Part shown: positions 9,408-18,275 of the stretch, one piece after another | How positions within the stretch are numbered: position 1 is the stretch's first letter | How the letters are laid out: each line of letters opens with the position of its first letter | Assembly: GCF_900108855.1 (NCBI RefSeq) | Contig: NZ_FNXY01000002.1 | Location: forward strand, 672,967-736,966 | Reading direction: 5' to 3' | DNA: 64,000 bases | Origin: Dyadobacter koreensis | Lineage (GTDB): Bacteria; Bacteroidota; Bacteroidia; Cytophagales; Spirosomataceae | Notes under the pieces: model-generated | The model's input: the letters and a program-made list of their open reading frames with translations, nothing else | Database searches by the model: none | What the model was told of the DNA's origin: nothing | Made by a program: the position numbers and the translations under genes

Positions 9408-10043
9408 GTCTTTACTTTCTTGTTTTTTGTAAATATTACTTCGTATAAATTTCCCGTAAAACCAGTTTTCGGTAACAAGATTATAACCTTTGTCGAAATA
9501 ATAATCCATATCAACCAGTGAACTCGCTTCTACTTGACTTAATACGCCAAAAAACAGATACATGGATTTTAAAAGTATTTTTTGCCAGAGTTTCGTCTGA
9601 TATTTCGGTGGGATAAAATCGGTGTACAACCACAAACCCTGTGGTTTTAATGATTTATCGATATGTGAAAAAAGCTTTTTTACAATCTTTTTTACAAATA
9701 AATCAAAGAAAAACGGCGTAATGATAATATCGAAAAGCTCGTTAGGATTATACTCTTCAACAGGTTTATGGATAAAAGAAACACTGTTTTGTTTGATGTT
9801 TCTTTTCCTGGCCATCGCGATCATATTCGATGATACTTCAACATAAACAATTTTTAAACCCGTACTATGGATCTTGCATATTTCTTCCAAAATCCATCCT
9901 GTTCCACCGCCGACAATTAAAATAACGCTGTTTCCCGGGATGTGATTTAACAGACTGACCTGTGATTCAACAAGTGCATTTCCAAAAACCAACCGGCTGA
10001 TATAGTCATAGGGCTTTGCGACGCTGTTGAAATCCGGGCTCAT
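9378..10043 (-). CDS. Class I SAM-dependent methyltransferase
   Basis: A 221-aa soluble Rossmann-fold methyltransferase. Motif I is VILIVGGGTGWILEEI (about 36-51). An acidic residue follows in YVEVSSN, and FDIIITPFF is the motif IV region. The acceptor is not evident. It starts 12 nt after the UbiA-like gene and is probably co-transcribed with it, so the two may act on the same lipid-linked or quinone-like substrate (inference). The 3' end overlaps the convergent carrier gene by 30 bp. Confidence 0.8.
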   Translation of the reverse strand: MSPDFNSVAKPYDYISRLVFGNALVESQVSLLNHIPGNSVILIVGGGTGWILEEICKIHSTGLKIVYVEVSSNMIAMARKRNIKQNSVSFIHKPVEEYNPNELFDIIITPFFFDLFVKKIVKKLFSHIDKSLKPQGLWLYTDFIPPKYQTKLWQKILLKSMYLFFGVLSQVEASSLVDMDYYFDKGYNLVTENWFYGKFIRSNIYKKQESKDLKNQPDCAE

Positions 10044-10055
10044 CAGATAGTGGAA

Positions 10056-10958
10056 TTAGTGAATGAATTGAGAGCCGGCGATACCGCAGAAAGCTTTTAC
10101 CAGCAACAACCCGTCGATGACAATAAGATAGTATAAAATATTTTTATGGCGCAGCATCGTCCAGGCAACGGCGAGCATCAAAATAAAGGGAGTCAGGTTG
10201 AATAGTAAAACGATTAGTTTGAAATGCCTGAAATTCGCGAAAAACAGCAGTGAAATCAGGCCGATAAGCAAAAGTGGTGTCAGTACGAAGAAAATTGTTT
10301 TTTTTAAACCGTATCGAACCACGAATGTTTTCAACTGTTGATTGGAATCATCTTCATAATCTTTAAGATCAAACATAATGGCATTTACCGTGCAAAACAT
10401 CCAGTTTTTCAAAAAAAGCCATGACATCAAAACGGGGTCTGCATAGTAATTTCCCCTCTCTATTTGCAAAATCACCAGCGGCAATAGATTCACGCAGCAG
10501 GCCCAGACAAAACCGATTATGAAGGCTTTCAGCCAGCCTGTGTTTCTCAGATTTATTTTTAAAAAAGACAGACCATAATAAAAAATCGCCGCGAGAGAAA
10601 CAACGGCGACAATGAGCCAGTATTTCAGCGGCAAATGGAGAATATTTTGATAATATCTGCTAATTAAAACAAGTGATAATGCGATACAAATAATTAGAAG
10701 TATGGGCTGGCTATACCGGATAAATGTATGATGCCTGGCGTACCAGACTGTGCGCGGATTGACAGATGTTGTGGTGCTTAAAATTCCGGAATAGGCATAG
10801 GTGTAATACATCACTGTGCCGAAAAAAAGCAGTAGATAATAGTATACAGAGTTGAAATGAAGCTGTAACTGAAAGGCAGATTCAACCGAGAGCGCAACCG
10901 CAAGGGCGCCGACAAAGTAATTTCCAAAAAATATAAATTCGACTGCTTTTTTGCCCAC
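10056..10958 (-). CDS. UbiA-like prenyltransferase family membrane protein
   Basis: A 300-aa protein with about eight or nine TM segments. The loop FDLKDYEDDSNQQLKT (about 195-210) resembles the second Asp-rich motif of UbiA prenyltransferases, followed by the family-like FVVRYGLKKT. The first motif NDxxDxxxD is not recognisable, so catalysis by the usual two-metal mechanism is uncertain. UbiA enzymes transfer prenyl groups to aromatic or lipid acceptors. It sits upstream of and close to a methyltransferase gene, a pairing that recalls quinone-type modification. The start is the ATG at 10958. Related Bacteroidota proteins carry the same family label but lack assigned substrates. Confidence 0.65.
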   Translation of the reverse strand: MGKKAVEFIFFGNYFVGALAVALSVESAFQLQLHFNSVYYYLLLFFGTVMYYTYAYSGILSTTTSVNPRTVWYARHHTFIRYSQPILLIICIALSLVLISRYYQNILHLPLKYWLIVAVVSLAAIFYYGLSFLKINLRNTGWLKAFIIGFVWACCVNLLPLVILQIERGNYYADPVLMSWLFLKNWMFCTVNAIMFDLKDYEDDSNQQLKTFVVRYGLKKTIFFVLTPLLLIGLISLLFFANFRHFKLIVLLFNLTPFILMLAVAWTMLRHKNILYYLIVIDGLLLVKAFCGIAGSQFIH

Positions 10959-11094
10959 CTTAAAATCTTGTTTCCAAAAGTAACACCGTATACCGCGCGA
11001 TTGATTCTGATCATATCCGGAAATATTGATGTTTTGGGAAATATATAAATTTAAAGCCGGGGCACGGAATTATATTTCTTTTGTTTTTAATAAA

Positions 11095-12351
11095 TCATGT
11101 TTTTCTCTTCTTCTTTTTTGCAGAAGGGAATAATACATTATTTAAAATCAACCGGTATCCTGGGGAATTGGGATACAAATGAAGGTCGGTGGCCATTCTT
11201 CTGTTTCCTCCGCGGCGCCCCTCGGGATCATGGCCACCGTAAAATGTCCATTGTCCCCGGCCAAGTTCTCCGTAGATATAACGATCGGAAGTGCTGCTCG
11301 TTCCCATCACCAGAACGTTTGGTTTGACTGTATTTTTAGTAAAAGCATTCGTCTGACCAAAAAATTCGCGTATTAAATGTTCATGGTTTTGGGTAAGCAT
11401 TGAAGGGATAATATCCCATTTTGCAGAAAAATCAAACAGAGAAAAATAATCCTCGTTATCGCTATACCATGATCTTCCACCGGTTGCATTGATGTCTGAA
11501 AAGGAACTTCCCTGATCGTCATCCAGGTGAAGTTTGAAATTCTGGAATGCAAAAGTTTTTGAAAAATCCAGCTTCGACTGAGCATTAGGATCATAGCCAT
11601 CGCCGTCGATTTCATCGACAATGTCAATTCCCTCCGCTGAAAGGGCAATATCGAAAGTTTCTGCGCCGGAACACATCGCGAATAAAAAGCCGCCGCCAGC
11701 GCAAAATTCCTTGATAGCTTTCGCAACGGCCAACTTCATCAGGGAAACTTTACCATAGCCATAACGACTGGCGATCGCTTCCTGTGCTTTAACATCGTTT
11801 TCCGACATTCGCCTCAAATTCCTTCCAAACTGCCCGGTGAAATCCTCATGATGCAAATGAACCCAGTCGTATTTCGGCAAGTCGCCTTTAAGGATTTCTT
11901 CATCGTAAATAATTTCAAAAGGGATCTCAGCATATTTCAAAACCAGCAGAACGGCATCTGTATTTTCAAATTCGGACGGACTAATCTTTACAGGCGAATA
12001 TACTGCGATTTTTGCAGCGGTATGCAGTTTGATCACCTCCATATTAACGTCTGGATCGGCAATTTTTGTTACGATCAGCTGGCTCGAAGCGTCGGAAATT
12101 ATTTCAAATGAAATAGCACGGAGCTTGCACTCGCTTTCAATTGCCTTAGTATACCGGATCATGAAGCTTCCCCCTCGGTAATTGAGCAGCCATTCCACAT
12201 CGACTTCATCTTTCAGGAGCGTGTAGGCTAGTCCATATGCTTTTAAATGATTGGTTTGGCTCTGATCCATGGGAATCAGAATCGAGTTCGCCAGACAAAA
12301 CGACGAAAGAAAAACCAGGAGAATGGATAAAAGTTTTTTTACCATAGCCAA
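11095..12351 (-). CDS. Secreted protein often labelled asparagine synthetase B
   Basis: A 418-aa protein with an N-terminal signal peptide (hydrophobic 5-20, ending FCLANS) and motifs IPMDQSQTNHLKAYG at the mature start, VHLHHEDFTGQFG (about 167) and FCAGGGFLFAMCSGAETFD (about 217-235). The last resembles the nucleophile elbow of a class I glutamine-amidotransferase-like fold, with the Cys in MCSG. Bacteroidota homologues are commonly called asparagine synthetase B, but neither an N-terminal Ntn glutaminase nor an ATP pyrophosphatase domain is present. That name is therefore unlikely to describe its function. The lysine-rich C-terminus (KKKKRK) is unusual. It probably acts in the periplasm on an unknown substrate. 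Confidence 0.6.
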   Translation of the reverse strand: MAMVKKLLSILLVFLSSFCLANSILIPMDQSQTNHLKAYGLAYTLLKDEVDVEWLLNYRGGSFMIRYTKAIESECKLRAISFEIISDASSQLIVTKIADPDVNMEVIKLHTAAKIAVYSPVKISPSEFENTDAVLLVLKYAEIPFEIIYDEEILKGDLPKYDWVHLHHEDFTGQFGRNLRRMSENDVKAQEAIASRYGYGKVSLMKLAVAKAIKEFCAGGGFLFAMCSGAETFDIALSAEGIDIVDEIDGDGYDPNAQSKLDFSKTFAFQNFKLHLDDDQGSSFSDINATGGRSWYSDNEDYFSLFDFSAKWDIIPSMLTQNHEHLIREFFGQTNAFTKNTVKPNVLVMGTSSTSDRYIYGELGRGQWTFYGGHDPEGRRGGNRRMATDLHLYPNSPGYRLILNNVLFPSAKKKKRKT

Positions 12352-12440
12352 AACCGGTATGTCACCAAATTTGAAACCTGAGCAGATTCAAATTTAAGGA
12401 ATTAAAACCAATTTATCCAGTTGAAATTCAGCCAGGTATA

Positions 12441-12947
12441 TTATTCTTTATGGTTCTGACAGGTAAGTTTGGAAACATCATAACCACGGGCTTCACAGCG
12501 GGCAACGATATCGGAATATAATTTTCTGTCGATGGATTTTTTACGGCTCATAATGAACAGAAATTTGTGTTCAGGATGCCCTACTACCACGTATGAATAA
12601 TCAGAAGCAAGTTCGATGACCCAGTAATCAATCTTGAATGGCCATAAAAACTGAGCCTTCATCTGAGCGTTATTTGTGCCCGGTACCTGATAAACCTTCG
12701 AACTAATGGCATGCACTTCTTCGCTTCCCGGCTTTTTGTAAGATGTTACCACATCATAATATCCGCTTTTGTTCCATGTATATTTTCCGGTTGTTTCCCT
12801 GCTTCCTTTGTCGTAGCTGGAAGGAATCGAGTAAAGCGAATACCAGGTTCCGGCATACTGGCTGAGATCTACTTTTTCTACCGTTGCGTTGGGTAGTTTA
12901 AAGGAAGATAACAAACAGCAGAAAAGTACAGGAATGAGCCATTTCAT
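12441..12947 (-). CDS. Lipocalin family protein (Blc-like)
   Basis: A 168-aa lipocalin with an N-terminal signal peptide (LIPVLFCCLLSSF). The lipocalin signature GTWYSLYSIPSSYD, with the invariant GxW, is at about 30-43. Later strands include YWVIELASDYSYVVVGHP, as in bacterial Blc. There are two Cys in the signal region, but a clear lipobox is not certain. Blc proteins bind lysophospholipids or fatty acids at the outer membrane. It is divergent from the MocR-type regulator at 13115 across 167 bp, so that regulator may control it. Confidence 0.85.
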   Translation of the reverse strand: MKWLIPVLFCCLLSSFKLPNATVEKVDLSQYAGTWYSLYSIPSSYDKGSRETTGKYTWNKSGYYDVVTSYKKPGSEEVHAISSKVYQVPGTNNAQMKAQFLWPFKIDYWVIELASDYSYVVVGHPEHKFLFIMSRKKSIDRKLYSDIVARCEARGYDVSKLTCQNHKE

Positions 12948-13114
12948 AAGTCAGTGCGTTTGTCATCATATACGGATAATGAATTTCCTTAGATTTGTTG
13001 AAGTTAAAATCCGCCGGACTTTCTAATAGCCGTAAGTTGTACCGCGGGAAAATTTATCATCAACCATATCTAAAAGATTTTTGCCGGATGATTCAGGTTT
13101 ATTAATTTTGATGC

Positions 13115-14599
13115 ATGAGTAGTCCGGTTCAAATTCCTTTTCAAAGCATGGTCATCATTGATCGTTCGCTTGAAACACCCGTTTATCTTCAGATTGTGCA
13201 TCAACTGATCAACGCCATTCAGCGTGGTGTGTTAATTCCTGGAATCCAGTTGCCGGGATCCAGAGCACTGTCACAGGAATTGGCAGTTCATCGCAAAACA
13301 ATCGTGTCAGTTTATGACGAGCTTCATGCGCAGGGTTGGACAGAAATTATTCCTAATAAAGGGACTTTTGTGAGCAGTAAATCACCTGCGAAGCGTTCGG
13401 ATTCTTTGAAATATAATACGGAGTTTCTAACCAGTTATCCATCAACAACGGGTTTTCAGATCAAACAGAACATTTTGCTTGATGTTCCAGCAGTCGGGTC
13501 AAATGCAACACTGGAATTCACTGACGGTTTACCAGATATCAGAATTGCCCCGCTGGACCGGCTGGCAAAGGTTTATGGGGGAATTTTGAAACGAAAAAGC
13601 AGCCACAAACATTTTGGATATTCGCATGTAGAAGGCAATGAATTTTATCGGGATACACTGGCTAATTATCTGAACAATACGAGAGGCTTGCATATAACCA
13701 GACAAAACATTTTGACAACCAAGGGCATACACATGAGTATTTACCTCGCGGCCAATTTACTGATTGATAAAGGTGACCTGGTTGTTGTGGGAGATCTGAG
13801 TTATTATGTTGCCAACATGATTTTTCAGGAAGCTGGCGCTGGAATTCTCCCTGTATCCGTAGATGAGGACGGGATTTCTGTTGAAGCCATCAAAAAGCTT
13901 TGCGAGACAAGAAAGATCAGGATGTTGTATCTCACGCCGCACCATCATTATCCCACGACAGTGACTTTAAGTGCGGAGCGACGATTGGAATTATTGAGCT
14001 TGTCGGTGCAATATGGATTCATAATCCTTGAAGACGATTATGATTACGATTTTCATTACAGCAGTAGCCCGGTACTGCCGCTTACGAGTGCGGATCGTCA
14101 TGGAATGGTCGTTTATATCGGATCGTTCTGTAATTCGCTCGCTCCCGGTTTTCGGTCCGGATATCTGGTCGCTCCTGAAAATCTGATCCGGGAGCTTGGA
14201 AAACTCCGTCGGATTGTTGACCGGCAGGGCGATATGCTGATGGAACAAGCCTTAGGGGAATTATTGGAAGAAAGGGAAATTCAGCGTCACCTTAAAAAGG
14301 CTGTGAAAATTTATCAGGAAAGAAGAGATTCCTTATGTCAATTATTAGCCTCTGAATTAGGAGAATATGTGTCGTTTTCTTCGCCTTCCGGCGGCTTGTC
14401 TATCTGGACGAAATGGGATCCTGCATTGAACCTGATGAGGATCAGTAAAAATTGTGCAGCCCAAAATCTTCATCTACCTCAAAAATTGTTATATCAGACC
14501 GAAAACGTAACAGCGATACGTCTGGGTTTTGGAAATTTGTCGCTGCCTGAAATGGAGCAGGCGATAGAAATTTTAAAGTACTCGGTAGAAAAAATGTGA
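13115..14599 (+). CDS. MocR/PdxR-type GntR regulator lacking the PLP lysine
   Basis: A 494-aa regulator with an N-terminal GntR winged helix (about 15-85: PVYLQIVHQLINAIQRG, LPGSRALSQELAVHRKT) joined to an aminotransferase fold type I domain (about 120-490). Landmarks such as YSHVEGNEFYRDTLANYL, YLTPHHHYPT and the DDYDYDF aspartate loop are in place. In the family the PLP Schiff-base lysine lies in a segment like GTFSKTLAPGLR. Here it reads GSFCNSLAPGFR, with Asn at position 340 (AAT at 14132-14134). The PLP-binding aspartate environment looks intact. The protein may bind PLP non-covalently, another ligand or nothing. It is divergent from the lipocalin gene. Confidence 0.88.
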   Translation: MSSPVQIPFQSMVIIDRSLETPVYLQIVHQLINAIQRGVLIPGIQLPGSRALSQELAVHRKTIVSVYDELHAQGWTEIIPNKGTFVSSKSPAKRSDSLKYNTEFLTSYPSTTGFQIKQNILLDVPAVGSNATLEFTDGLPDIRIAPLDRLAKVYGGILKRKSSHKHFGYSHVEGNEFYRDTLANYLNNTRGLHITRQNILTTKGIHMSIYLAANLLIDKGDLVVVGDLSYYVANMIFQEAGAGILPVSVDEDGISVEAIKKLCETRKIRMLYLTPHHHYPTTVTLSAERRLELLSLSVQYGFIILEDDYDYDFHYSSSPVLPLTSADRHGMVVYIGSFCNSLAPGFRSGYLVAPENLIRELGKLRRIVDRQGDMLMEQALGELLEEREIQRHLKKAVKIYQERRDSLCQLLASELGEYVSFSSPSGGLSIWTKWDPALNLMRISKNCAAQNLHLPQKLLYQTENVTAIRLGFGNLSLPEMEQAIEILKYSVEKM

Positions 14600-14611
14600 C
14601 CAAAAATTGGA

Positions 14612-14776
14612 TTAATCTTCTTGTATATTATCTTTTTTCTGTTCTTGTTTGAGGACTACACCGGAAAGCCATCCAACCAGAAGAAATGGAGAAAGAAGAA
14701 TAGAGGTTATGACAGTGGCACCAAGCCAGATCAAAGCTATTATGCCTTTGATAAGAAATTCTATGACTTTGTTCAT
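14612..14776 (-). CDS. Small hydrophobic membrane protein
   Basis: A 54-aa frame, MNKVIEFLIKGIIALIWLG onward, with a long hydrophobic core (two short TM helices) and a charged tail KQEQKKDNIQED. It is convergent with the MocR gene, 12 nt away. A TTG eight codons upstream also keeps the frame. The amino acid pattern (hydrophobic core, charged end) looks coding, but no family is recognised. Confidence 0.45.
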   Translation of the reverse strand: MNKVIEFLIKGIIALIWLGATVITSILLSPFLLVGWLSGVVLKQEQKKDNIQED

Positions 14777-14800
14777 TAAATAAAGGAGGTAACTCAACAA

Positions 14801-15139
14801 GTAATCTATTGTAGTTCAGTGACTTATATGCATTCTCCCCAGTGTTTTAACAGACTGAGAAGTTTTTCGTTGAGTAGGCAGGAATTGTTATTCAAATGTA
14901 ATAATAAATATGTGAATTCTAAGATAAGTCTGTTAAACGCTAACTTAATGGCAAGGGATTAGAAAGATAACTAGAAGTCATGATGAATTTTTATGGTAAT
15001 ATTATTATAATTTAAGTTTATATCTATATAATTACATAAAAGTCATTTAAGTTGATTTCTTGATATTTATAGTGATTATTTTTATAGAATAAATTCTAGT
15101 GATATATTTGCAAAATAATAACCCTAAACTCTCCATAAG
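14801..15139. promoter_or_regulatory. AT-rich intergenic region with -7 box
   Basis: No gene is seen in these 339 bases. TATATTTG at 15103-15110 matches the Bacteroidota -7 element TAnnTTTG, 30 bp before the GTG at 15140. No good TTTG -33 element is seen at the expected spacing. Confidence 0.4.
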
Positions 15140-15640
15140 GTGAATAGATACTTGTTCGCAATTGTAATTATTTTTAGTTCATTCAGCCTAGTACATGGCC
15201 AGGATATTATTGTCAAACACAATGGGTCAAGGCTGGATGCCAAAGTGAACTACATTACAGAAAGCATGATTGTCTACACGGAGGCGGAATCAAAAAACTC
15301 GTCAAAGTTGGGAAGGGCGGAGGTGGAAAAGATCATATACAAATCCGGACGCATAGAACCAATAACTCAAAAAGTTGAGGTTCATGGCGAGGAAGACTGG
15401 CATAAAATTATATTGACGAGCAACCCGCTTTTGGTTGTGGGATTGACAAAAAAAGGTGAGATAAAAGTCAAATCTGGTCGCCAACGGCACGGAATGGCCA
15501 ATTTTGAATCACATGATCTTGAAAAAATGAAAAAACAGGCTGCAGGAATGGGAGCTCATGTTGTGGTGGTTGATGGGTATGACGGAAGATTGGAGTTTGA
15601 CAAACAAAAGATAGAAACGGTTGCAGCTTACGGCTACTGA
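15140..15640 (+). CDS. Secreted protein of unknown function
   Basis: A 166-aa protein starting at GTG, with a signal peptide ending SLVHGQ. After cleavage the sequence starts DIIVKHNGSRLDAKV. This is the strand pattern found in many Bacteroidota surface proteins that begin with D-I-I-x-x-x-N-G-x-x-x-x-A-K-V, usually followed by a K-x-G-x-E segment as here (KSGRIEPI). The C-terminal half holds an alpha/beta stretch GMGAHVVVVDGYDG. No enzyme motif is seen. It is monocistronic, with a -7 box upstream and a strong terminator right after it. Confidence 0.7.
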   Translation: MNRYLFAIVIIFSSFSLVHGQDIIVKHNGSRLDAKVNYITESMIVYTEAESKNSSKLGRAEVEKIIYKSGRIEPITQKVEVHGEEDWHKIILTSNPLLVVGLTKKGEIKVKSGRQRHGMANFESHDLEKMKKQAAGMGAHVVVVDGYDGRLEFDKQKIETVAAYGY

Positions 15641-15660
15641 CGATCAGAAGTAATTAGTTT

Positions 15661-15693
15661 AAAAGGGCCGCTTTCAAAGAAAGCGGCCCTTTT
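15661..15693 (+). terminator. Rho-independent terminator
   Basis: A 15-bp perfect stem (GGGCCGCTTTC pairing with GAAAGCGGCCC, flanked by A4 and T4) around a 3-nt loop, 20 bp after the 15140 gene. It is symmetric, so it can act on both strands. Confidence 0.92.
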
Positions 15694-15933
15694 ACGTATA
15701 TTGTTAAAGGTTGAGATTACAACTGATACGCAAATTTGTTGTATGGATTGCTATAAATGATGTACATCTTATCGATTTACCGTATGGAATGTTGATTTCA
15801 TGTATTTTGGACTACTGAATTTAATAGATTTAAGGAAAGGTTTTTAACTTTTTCAGAATGTGCTGAATGCGGGATTAATTACGGCACGTTTAAATGACAA
15901 GTGCGGTGTTTTTATCTTGCCTGGCTTAAAGTT

Positions 15934-18237
15934 ATGTGGAAGCACGTGAATAAAATTCTGGGGCTGTTTCTCTTAATTGCAGTTACACAATTTGATGGAA
16001 CGGCACAAGCTAGCGGCAATGATTTAAAAAAGCACTTGAAGAAAACAAGCAATGATACCAATTACATAACAAAACTTCTGAGAACCGGGGTGCATTTTCT
16101 CAATAAACCGGGCGGTAATCTCGGCGAAATAAAAACGGCAGAATTCTATTTCAATAAAGCTCTCACATTAAGTAATTCGGCAAAGCTGAAAAATTATTGG
16201 CGGGAATCTTTATATAACCTTGGTGCTGCCGCTATCCACCGAAATGACCTTCGGAGCGGAAGAAGAATATTCCGCCGCGTGATTGCAAGTATCGACAAGG
16301 CCGAGGATGACGAACTATGTGCAGCCTGGTTTAGGTTTGGAGAAGCTTTCATGCGTATCAAAGCACATTTTTCACCACAGCTCGTTGATGATGCAAACTA
16401 TGACGAGATGATGAAATATTTCCAGAAAGCATTAGATTTTGCAGAGAAGGGTAATGACAGCAGTAAAAAAAGCGAGATACTCGTTTTGATGGCTGACTTC
16501 ACTTATCTGGAAAAGGGAAATCTGGTAAAGGCCGAGAGTCTTTACAATCGGGTATTAAATCTTAAAAAAGATATTGGCACATCCAAAATGCAGGATGCAT
16601 ATAGCGGGCTCATGGCCTTGAATTATTTCCGGGGAGATTTTAGCAAAGCACTTTATTATGGAATGGAGGCTTTGACAAGTGCGGAGGGGGAGCTGGGTTA
16701 CAACAATCTGGACATTGTTTATTTCTATTTTGGCAATATTTACCGAGATATGGGTGACAAAGAAAAAAGCCTGGAACAATATAAAAAATCCCTGAAAGAG
16801 ACAGAGGAGAAGGGTGAATTTGAATATTTATATGCCGCCACGGTCCGCAATGCGGTTCGCGTAATAATCGCGCAGGGGAAAGAGCGTCAGGCACTGGCTT
16901 TTTTACAAAGTCAGGAGAAAAAACACCCTCCGGTATATCCTGTCACCAAAACAATGTTTGCTGAGAGTTTCGGTCATTGTTACAATGCTTTAAAAGAATA
17001 CGCGCTGGCCGAAAGATATTTCGAGGAAATGTCGGTTTGGAGTAAAAAAATTGGAGGGGTCCGGGCAATATATGTTTATTATGCGATCGGGAAATTCTAC
17101 TTTGATATCAAACAGTACAATAAGTCGGACGTTTACCTTGCCCAGGTTTTGGCTGCCCCACCAGGAATTGTTCCGGTTTCGATTCTGCAACGTGCACATT
17201 TAATGTCTTTCAAAATTGATTCCGCAGCTTCGGATTACGTTTCGGCAATCGATCATTTTCGCAAACACGGCGTTCTGAAAGATTCAGTTTTTAACGAAAT
17301 AAAAAGCAGGCAGATTGAAGAACTAAAAATAAAATATGAGACGGAAAAGAAAGAAAAGGACATCAAATTGTTAAGAAATCAGACGCAGCTTCAGGAAGCT
17401 GCGCAAACCCGAAATATTATCATTGCGGGTGTAATTTTCCTGATTCTCTTAATGGGAATGGGATATTACAGGTATTACACCAAACAGCAAAGCCACAAGA
17501 AACTCGAAGCGAAGCAAGAAGTTATAAATCAAAAAAACATATCGCTTGAAAGTCTGATTTCGGAGCAGCGTAAGCTTCTAAACGAAAAGGAATGGCTTTT
17601 AAAGGAAATTCACCACCGCGTCAAGAACAATCTTCAGATTGTAATGAGCCTATTAAATACTCAATCAGCGTTCATTGATAATGAGGCAGCGTTGAAGGCG
17701 ATCAGGCATAGTCAGCACAGAATGTTCGCGATGTCTTTAATTCACCAGAAATTATATGAATCCCAAAGCGTGGCAAAAGTGGAAATGCTTGTGTACATAG
17801 AAGAACTTGTAGAGTATCTCAGAGACAGTTTTGATGTGGGCAGCCGCATTGATTTTAATACAAAAATTGACTTTATAGAATTGGATGTCGCTCAGGCAGT
17901 CCCTGTGGGTTTGATTTTGAATGAAGCTATTACCAATTCGATTAAAAGTGCATTTGCCGGACGGGATTCAGGAATAATTACTATCGTTATGGAATGGCTC
18001 GATCAAACACAACTGTCGCTGGTGATTGCCGATAACGGAGTTGGTTTAAGTCCGGATTTTGATATTGGAAATAGTAAGACTCTGGGAATGAGTTTGATGT
18101 CTGGCCTGAGCCGGCAGCTTGGAGGTGTTTTTAGCATTGAAAATAAGGGCGGGTTAACAATTACTATACTTTTCAAAGTTGAAAAAGTGATCAATTATGA
18201 CGCGAAGTCGACGGAGGGAAGAATTCCGAATGTTTGA
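15934..18237 (+). CDS. TPR sensor histidine kinase, HisKA_2 type
   Basis: A 767-aa membrane sensor kinase from the ATG at 15934; a GTG at 15901 would add 11 residues ahead of the signal peptide. A signal peptide is followed by a periplasmic array of tetratricopeptide repeats (about 60-430). Next come a TM helix (NIIIAGVIFLILLMGMGYY), a short coiled coil and a HisKA_2 dimerisation domain with EIHHRVKNNLQIV (H560/H561), then a HATPase_c domain with NEAITNSI and GVGLSPDF. No response regulator is adjacent. The next gene, 38 nt on, is a TonB-dependent receptor, which suggests joint expression. The input signal is unknown. Confidence 0.88.
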   Translation: MWKHVNKILGLFLLIAVTQFDGTAQASGNDLKKHLKKTSNDTNYITKLLRTGVHFLNKPGGNLGEIKTAEFYFNKALTLSNSAKLKNYWRESLYNLGAAAIHRNDLRSGRRIFRRVIASIDKAEDDELCAAWFRFGEAFMRIKAHFSPQLVDDANYDEMMKYFQKALDFAEKGNDSSKKSEILVLMADFTYLEKGNLVKAESLYNRVLNLKKDIGTSKMQDAYSGLMALNYFRGDFSKALYYGMEALTSAEGELGYNNLDIVYFYFGNIYRDMGDKEKSLEQYKKSLKETEEKGEFEYLYAATVRNAVRVIIAQGKERQALAFLQSQEKKHPPVYPVTKTMFAESFGHCYNALKEYALAERYFEEMSVWSKKIGGVRAIYVYYAIGKFYFDIKQYNKSDVYLAQVLAAPPGIVPVSILQRAHLMSFKIDSAASDYVSAIDHFRKHGVLKDSVFNEIKSRQIEELKIKYETEKKEKDIKLLRNQTQLQEAAQTRNIIIAGVIFLILLMGMGYYRYYTKQQSHKKLEAKQEVINQKNISLESLISEQRKLLNEKEWLLKEIHHRVKNNLQIVMSLLNTQSAFIDNEAALKAIRHSQHRMFAMSLIHQKLYESQSVAKVEMLVYIEELVEYLRDSFDVGSRIDFNTKIDFIELDVAQAVPVGLILNEAITNSIKSAFAGRDSGIITIVMEWLDQTQLSLVIADNGVGLSPDFDIGNSKTLGMSLMSGLSRQLGGVFSIENKGGLTITILFKVEKVINYDAKSTEGRIPNV

Positions 18238-18275
18238 ATTTGATAGTGAATCAGGAAAACAGATGGAAAAAATTT

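Noticed and set aside
12948..13114. MocR operator repeats between lipocalin and regulator
   Set aside because: GCCGGA occurs twice but about 70 bp apart with poor flanks, so the signal is too weak.
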